From contig CAMCOJ010000039.1 of assembly GCA_945876405.1 (NCBI GenBank), positions 1 to 11,234 of the forward strand: a stretch of DNA of 11,234 bases, given 5' to 3'. Source of the DNA: an uncultured Ruminococcus sp. (GTDB taxonomy: Bacteria > Bacillota > Clostridia > Oscillospirales > Ruminococcaceae). Under the pieces are notes generated by a model. That model ran no database searches. It worked only from the letters and a program-made list of their open reading frames with translations, and had not been told where the DNA came from. Within the stretch, counting starts at the first letter, position 1. Each line of letters starts with the position of its first letter. Position numbers and translations under genes: made by a program. Below, one piece after another: positions 7,194-11,234 of the stretch.

Positions 7194-8212
7194 TACTTGT
7201 TACCTCCTAATTTTTTCATTACCTTAACAATGTTCATATTGATAGGGCACTTAGCCAGACAGCGTCCGCATCCTACGCAGCCGAAGATTCCTTCGTTGTT
7301 TGTAGGATAGTAAACGAGTTTGTGCATGAATCTCTGACGGAAACGTTCAAGCTGTGAGTTACGGATATTACCGTGAGCCATCCTTGTGAAGTCAGAATAC
7401 ATGCATGAGTCCCAGCATCTGAAACGCTTAACTTCGTGGCCTGTGCTGAAGTCCTTGATGTCGTAGCACTGACATGTAGGACATACAAAAGTACATGTAC
7501 CGCAGCCAAGACATGCCTCTGAAAGTTCTTTCCATTCAGGAGCATTGAAGAATTCCATTGTCTTGTCAGCACCAAAGGCAGATGCATCAAGTCCTGCAAG
7601 AGGAAGTTTCTTCATAATTTCAGCTGTCTTAGCCTTCTGAGCATCAACTGCTGAGCTGTCTGTTTCTTCTGTAAGAGCGTTTAAGCTGTCGAGGAGCTGT
7701 GCACCCTTTTCAGTTTTAGCGTCAAGATAGAGAGTATCATCTGTCTTATGACATACGATATCGCCGGCAGGACTTGCAGCATCAATGCCAAAAGTTCCGC
7801 AGAAACAAGTTTCTGCAGGCTTTGTACAGGCCATTGATACGATGATGCCGTGTTCACGTCTGTTCTTGTAGAAATTATCCACAGGATCAGCAAGGAATAC
7901 TCTGTCGAGGATTTCGAAGCTCTTTACGTCACATGCACGAACGCCGAATACTACAAAATCTTCATATTCATTAACCGGTTCAACAATCTCAATGTTTTTG
8001 CCTTCAACCTTGAAGTCAACCATGTTTTCTGTCTGCGGGAAGAAGAAATCCTTTGCGCTTCTTACTGTGTTGAGAGCATCTGACATTGTCTTTGTGCCGT
8101 CGTATTTTTCAAACTTAGCACCTGCAGCTGTGTCAACAGGGATGTAGAGGCTGCTCTTTGAAGAAATCTCAGCGAAAAGCTGATTTATTTTGTCAAGTGA
8201 AATCTTACGCAT
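7193..8212 (-). CDS. flxB: FlxB-like 4Fe-4S protein (HydB/AsrA family)
   Basis: This 339-residue iron-sulfur protein is of the sulfhydrogenase beta/anaerobic sulfite reductase A type. An N-terminal domain (1-225) carries the family's FGVRACDV (89-96), a YKNRR segment near 115-119 and CFC (136-138). A C-terminal dicluster domain has Cys234/237/240/244 and Cys312/315/318/322, with additional cysteines at 247, 249, 266 and 270. It probably relays electrons between FlxA and the rest of the complex. I start it at ATG 8212, which has GAGG eight bases upstream. A GTG at 8221 would add three residues but overlaps that ribosome-binding site. With ATG 8212 it overlaps the FlxC-like gene by eight bases, and its TAA overlaps the next ATG by one base. 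Assignment to FlxB rests on family and gene order (D-C-B-A). Confidence 0.8.
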   Translation of the reverse strand: MRKISLDKINQLFAEISSKSSLYIPVDTAAGAKFEKYDGTKTMSDALNTVRSAKDFFFPQTENMVDFKVEGKNIEIVEPVNEYEDFVVFGVRACDVKSFEILDRVFLADPVDNFYKNRREHGIIVSMACTKPAETCFCGTFGIDAASPAGDIVCHKTDDTLYLDAKTEKGAQLLDSLNALTEETDSSAVDAQKAKTAEIMKKLPLAGLDASAFGADKTMEFFNAPEWKELSEACLGCGTCTFVCPTCQCYDIKDFSTGHEVKRFRCWDSCMYSDFTRMAHGNIRNSQLERFRQRFMHKLVYYPTNNEGIFGCVGCGRCLAKCPINMNIVKVMKKLGGNK

Positions 8213-9197
8213 TCTCGCCACCTCTTTCTACTGCATCACAAGGTTCGATATCTTCCGTTGTGAAGTCAACAATCGGAGCACGGCTGCCCACCTCGGCACC
8301 TGCCTGATATTCACCATAGAATTCATTCATATCCTTGATGAACTTACGGTTAAGAAGGTGGAGAGGGATGTTCTGAGGACATACTCTTGAGCATTCGCCG
8401 CAGTCTGTACATCTGCCGGCAACATGGAATGCACGGATGATGTGGAACATCTTTTCTTCGAATGAATCTGATATAGCCTTGTTTTCAACGCCTGAAGCAG
8501 GGTTGTCAAATACGCACTTTTCACATGTACATGCAGGGCAGATATTACGGCATGCGTTACATCTGATGCAGCGTGAAAGTTCATTCTGCCAGAAAGCAAA
8601 ACGTTCATCAGCTGTCATAGCTTCGAGCTTTTCCACTTCGTCAAATCTTGCACTGTCGAGAACTTCTCCCTCTTCGCCGAGGAGTTCATCATAAGCGGCA
8701 TGTTTCTTTGATTTACAGTTTGCGCATCTTTCAGCAAGTACCTCAGCTCTTTCGAGTGTGATTTTTCCGTCGTAGAGAGTATCCACAACAACCTTGCCGT
8801 TTTCTTCTGAAACTGAAGAAATACCGTTTGCGCGTTCTTTTATCTTGCTGTCATCAAGCATTCCGTTACATGGTATGCCCACAACATAAACCTTTTCACG
8901 GTCAAATTTGTGTTCAGTAAGGAGCTGATTGAAGCTGTATGTGTCACAAGGCTTAAGGAATGCCATAACCTTGCTTTCAGTCTTGTCTGCTTCTTTTCTA
9001 AGATACTTAGAGAAGTTTGCACCGCAGAAGTCGTTCCATACAAATTCGCTTTCGAGTTCTTCCTTTGAAGTGAACACTGCAGGTGTTACGTCATAATCAA
9101 ATTCGCCCTTTTTCCAGCCGATAACACGGTCAACAGTACCGTCAGCGAGTAACTGGGCAGCCTTTGCTATGAGATCTTCGCGTTTTATTTCTTGCAT
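8205..9197 (-). CDS. flxC: FlxC-like 4Fe-4S dicluster protein
   Basis: This 330-residue iron-sulfur protein has an N-terminal alpha/beta domain (about 1-150) with LKPCDTYSF (81-89) and GIPCNGML (107-114), resembling the beta-subunit fold of F420-dependent hydrogenases and formate dehydrogenases. A CxxC pair follows at Cys158/161. Two ferredoxin-type sites come next: Cys210/213/216/220 with further cysteines at 223, 225 and 228, and Cys263/266/269/273. It is expected to be an electron relay in the cytosolic Flx complex. ATG 9197 has GGAGG seven bases upstream and overlaps the MvhD/FlxD gene by 13 bases. The naming follows gene order between FlxD and FlxB; the family call (4Fe-4S dicluster, FrhB/FdhB-related) is firmer than the exact symbol. 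Confidence 0.75.
   Translation of the reverse strand: MQEIKREDLIAKAAQLLADGTVDRVIGWKKGEFDYDVTPAVFTSKEELESEFVWNDFCGANFSKYLRKEADKTESKVMAFLKPCDTYSFNQLLTEHKFDREKVYVVGIPCNGMLDDSKIKERANGISSVSEENGKVVVDTLYDGKITLERAEVLAERCANCKSKKHAAYDELLGEEGEVLDSARFDEVEKLEAMTADERFAFWQNELSRCIRCNACRNICPACTCEKCVFDNPASGVENKAISDSFEEKMFHIIRAFHVAGRCTDCGECSRVCPQNIPLHLLNRKFIKDMNEFYGEYQAGAEVGSRAPIVDFTTEDIEPCDAVERGGENA
8221..8224 (-). promoter_or_regulatory. Ribosome-binding site fixing the FlxB-like start
   Basis: GAGG on the minus strand lies eight bases before ATG 8212, inside the end of the FlxC-like gene. It favours ATG 8212 over GTG 8221. Confidence 0.65.
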
Positions 9198-9622
9198 CTC
9201 AGATCCTCCAGTCTCTTGTTTTCGCCGAGAGCTGTAATCTTCTCAACGAAATCATTCATTGTTGCAGCGAACTTTGCACCTTCAGCTGCTGATACCCATT
9301 CCACACGTGTACGTTCCTTTTCGATGCCGAGGTAATCGAGCATTGAAAAGAGAAGTGCCATACGGCGGCGTGTGTAATAGTTACCTGATGTATAGTGACA
9401 GTCTCCCGGATGACATCCGCAGAGGATAACACCGTCAGCACCGCGCTGGAAAGCACGGAGAATGAACATCGGATTAACTCTGCATGAGCATGGAACACGT
9501 ATAATCTTTACTTCTGCCGGATAGTTAAGTCTGTTGTTACCTGCAAGGTCAGCGCCTGCGTAGGAACACCAGTTACAGCAGAAAGCCACAATAAGCGGCT
9601 TGAATTCTCCGTTTACTTGCAT
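9185..9622 (-). CDS. mvhD: MvhD/FlxD-type [2Fe-2S] electron-transfer subunit
   Basis: This 145-residue protein is a typical delta subunit of methyl-viologen-reducing hydrogenase (MvhD), called FlxD in Flx-Hdr systems. It has CCNWCSYAGAD (15-25), PCSCRVNP (44-51) and GADGVILCGCHPGDCHY (61-77), the cysteine blocks that hold its [2Fe-2S] cluster. In known complexes this subunit binds HdrA directly and hands over electrons from the partner module. That agrees with its place between hdrA and the Flx genes. ATG 9622 overlaps the hdrA stop by ten bases and has GGAGG ten bases upstream. It overlaps the FlxC-like gene by 13 bases, so its expression is coupled on both sides. Confidence 0.93.
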   Translation of the reverse strand: MQVNGEFKPLIVAFCCNWCSYAGADLAGNNRLNYPAEVKIIRVPCSCRVNPMFILRAFQRGADGVILCGCHPGDCHYTSGNYYTRRRMALLFSMLDYLGIEKERTRVEWVSAAEGAKFAATMNDFVEKITALGENKRLEDLRCKK

Positions 9623-11193
9623 ATTGCGTCTACCTCCGCCATAATCTGTTTATTCATGAAGCCCTTGAGATCCATAGCGCCTGACATACATGTAACTGTA
9701 CAGCAGCCGCAGCCCTGACATACTGCTTCGTTAACAACAGCGATTCTGCGCATCTTTGTTGTTCTGTCAGGCATTCTGAATTCCTTGTCTTCGTAAGTGA
9801 TAGCGCCGTAAGGACATACGTTTCCGCATGTTGAACAGCCGTTACACATATTTTCGTCTGAGTGAGCAACACATGGGTTACCTGTGAGCTTATCCTTGGA
9901 GAGAAGTCCGATAACCTTTGAAGCAGCAGCACCAGCCTGTGATACTGTTTCAGGAATATCCTTAGGACCCTGACAAGTACCTGAGAGGAATACACCTGCT
10001 GTCGGGCTTTCTACAGGACGAAGCTTTGGATGAGCTTCTGTGAAGAAGTCGTTAGTATCCATACTTGCTGTAAGCATAGTAGCAAGCGGACGTGCAGACT
10101 TGTCAGGTTCGATAGCAGCGGCAAGAACAACGAGGTCAGCATCGATGTGAAGCTGTTTGCCGGCAATAAGGTCTGAAGCCTGAACCTTGAGCTTGTTGCC
10201 TTCAGGTGAAACCTTTCCGACCATACCCTTGATATAGTGAACACCGTATTCTTCAACAGCACGGCGATAGAATTCGTCAAATGCCTTACCAGGTGTACGA
10301 ACGTCTATGTAGAATACATAAACATCAGTATCAGGATACTTGTCACGTGTAAGCATTGCATGCTTTGCTGTGTACATACAGCAGATCTTTGAGCAGTATT
10401 CCTTGCCTTTTTCAGCACATGCTGCACATCTTGAACCTACGCACTGTACGAATACGATTGTGTGAGGATGTTCGCCGTCTGAAGGACGGAGGAGTTTACC
10501 TGCTGTAGGACCAGCTGCGTTTGTAAGTCTTTCGAATTCGAGAGATGTGATAACGTCTTTGGACTGTGAATAAGCATATTCGTCGAACTTATCCATTGAA
10601 ATAGGGTTGAAGCCTGTTGCAGCTACGATTGCGCCGTATTTTTCCTCAACGTATTCATCCTTTGCCTGGTAGTCAATAGCACCTGCTGTGCAGACCTTTG
10701 AGCAGACACCACACTTGCCTGTTTTGAGCATTGTACAGTAGTCAGCGTCAATTGTTGCTACCTTCGGAACTGCCTGGGCAAACGGAATGTAGATTGCACG
10801 GCGGTTATCCATACCGAGGTTGAATTCGTTCGGAACCTTCTTCTGAGGACATTTTTCCGTACATGCACCGCATCCTGTACAGATGTCTTCCTTAACGTAA
10901 CGTGCACGGCGCTTGATCTTAACATCAAAGTTACCTACGAAGCCCTTGATCTCTGAAACTTCACTGTATGAGAAGATTCTGATATTTTCGTGCTGGGCAA
11001 CCTCAACCATCTTTGGTGTAAGGATACATGCTGCACAGTCAAGTGTAGGGAATGTCTTGTCGAGCTGAGCCATCTTGCCGCCGATAGTAGGCTTTGTTTC
11101 AACGATATCAACAGGGAAACCTGCATCAGCAATGTCAAGAGCTGTCTGGATACCGGCAATACCGCCGCCGATAACGAGAGCACGCTTTGTAAC
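9613..11193 (-). CDS. hdrA: HdrA-type FAD/4Fe-4S electron-bifurcating subunit (5' truncated)
   Basis: The 526 genuine residues belong to HdrA, the flavin subunit of heterodisulfide reductase complexes where electron bifurcation occurs. Numbering from the first genomic codon (Val at 11191-11193), there is an FAD motif GGGIAG (9-14), CAACILTPKM with Cys53/56 near the flavin, and an inserted ferredoxin domain with Cys105/108/111/115 and Cys153/161/164/168. FVQCVGSR lies at 248-255, followed by a cysteine-rich segment and then GTCQGPKDIPETVSQAG at 405-421. A C-terminal ferredoxin domain has Cys450/453/456/460 and Cys492/495/498/502. Family members have about 650 residues, so roughly 130-150 N-terminal residues are missing beyond the contig end. 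A GTG at 11208 gives an apparent start MYKRQ, but those codons are sequencing adapter. The stop overlaps mvhD by ten bases. Confidence 0.92.
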   Translation of the reverse strand, partial: VTKRALVIGGGIAGIQTALDIADAGFPVDIVETKPTIGGKMAQLDKTFPTLDCAACILTPKMVEVAQHENIRIFSYSEVSEIKGFVGNFDVKIKRRARYVKEDICTGCGACTEKCPQKKVPNEFNLGMDNRRAIYIPFAQAVPKVATIDADYCTMLKTGKCGVCSKVCTAGAIDYQAKDEYVEEKYGAIVAATGFNPISMDKFDEYAYSQSKDVITSLEFERLTNAAGPTAGKLLRPSDGEHPHTIVFVQCVGSRCAACAEKGKEYCSKICCMYTAKHAMLTRDKYPDTDVYVFYIDVRTPGKAFDEFYRRAVEEYGVHYIKGMVGKVSPEGNKLKVQASDLIAGKQLHIDADLVVLAAAIEPDKSARPLATMLTASMDTNDFFTEAHPKLRPVESPTAGVFLSGTCQGPKDIPETVSQAGAAASKVIGLLSKDKLTGNPCVAHSDENMCNGCSTCGNVCPYGAITYEDKEFRMPDRTTKMRRIAVVNEAVCQGCGCCTVTCMSGAMDLKGFMNKQIMAEVDAICK

Positions 11194-11234
11194 CTGTCTC
11201 TTATACACATCTGACGCTGCCGACGATACTCCTT
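11194..11234. other. Illumina Nextera adapter and index (non-genomic contamination)
   Basis: Positions 11194-11212 are the Tn5 mosaic end CTGTCTCTTATACACATCT. Positions 11213-11226 are GACGCTGCCGACGA, the rest of the Nextera i5-side adapter. Positions 11227-11234 are TACTCCTT, the reverse complement of the i5 index AAGGAGTA (S507). Genomic sequence therefore stops at 11193. The adapter creates false starts MYKRQ and MCIRDR on the minus strand and a false tail LSLIHI on the plus strand, all well-known database artefacts. Confidence 0.98.

Noticed and set aside
7193..8221. GTG 8221 as start of the FlxB-like gene
   Set aside because: It overlaps the only ribosome-binding site, which is properly spaced for ATG 8212.
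5344..11180. Shared GC-rich words such as CCGCCGCCGATAACGAGA near 5348 and 11163
   Set aside because: Both encode the LVIGGG Rossmann motif of unrelated flavoproteins in similar codons, so this is not a repeat element.
11194..11210. Apparent starts of HdrA (MYKRQ from GTG 11208) and of an overlapping protein (MCIRDR from ATG 11210)
   Set aside because: These codons are translated sequencing adapter, not genomic sequence.
10990..11214. Plus-strand open frame of 74 codons ending LSLIHI
   Set aside because: It is antisense to hdrA and its end is encoded by the adapter.

Overview
The window looks like an AT-rich chromosomal contig end from an anaerobic, fermentative Bacillota, most likely a gut or rumen Oscillospirales such as a Ruminococcus-like succinate producer. 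The reasons are a clostridial-type Rex, strong GGAGG ribosome-binding sites, many oxygen-sensitive Fe-S proteins, an NADH-linked Hdr/Flx module, and a degenerate transposase of a kind I associate with clostridia. The genus is inference. The last 41 bases are not genomic: they are Illumina Nextera adapter plus index, so the contig ends artificially inside a gene.

All intact genes lie on the minus strand. In transcription order from the right edge they are: an HdrA-type flavin/Fe-S subunit without its N-terminus (9613-11193), an MvhD/FlxD [2Fe-2S] subunit (9185-9622), two 4Fe-4S proteins matching FlxC (8205-9197) and FlxB (7193-8212), an FAD/NAD/[2Fe-2S] subunit matching FlxA (6366-7193), a fumarate-reductase-type iron-sulfur subunit (5656-6330) and a fumarate-reductase-type flavoprotein (4034-5641). 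The first five genes overlap end to start. The last two follow after 35 and 14 base gaps. A hairpin at about 3971-4012 probably terminates this seven-gene operon. A second unit follows on the same strand: an AspT/SucE-like dicarboxylate transporter (2604-3848) and the redox repressor rex (1959-2573), closed by a strong terminator at 1855-1887. On the plus strand, 519-1743 holds a transposase pseudogene broken by three frame changes and one internal stop. Nothing recognisable was found in 1-518.

Read together, this is a succinate-fermentation module. FlxABCD would take hydride from NADH and pass electrons to HdrA, whose FAD is the known bifurcation site in related complexes. The usual HdrBC heterodisulfide reductase half is not visible. 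In its place, on the same operon, sits a soluble FrdAB-like pair with all the fumarate-reductase catalytic residues. The inference is a cytosolic, membrane-free, flavin-based electron-bifurcating NADH:fumarate/ferredoxin oxidoreductase, with a succinate exporter and an NADH-sensing regulator beside it. The main caveat is that the contig stops inside hdrA, so hdrB and hdrC could lie just upstream.
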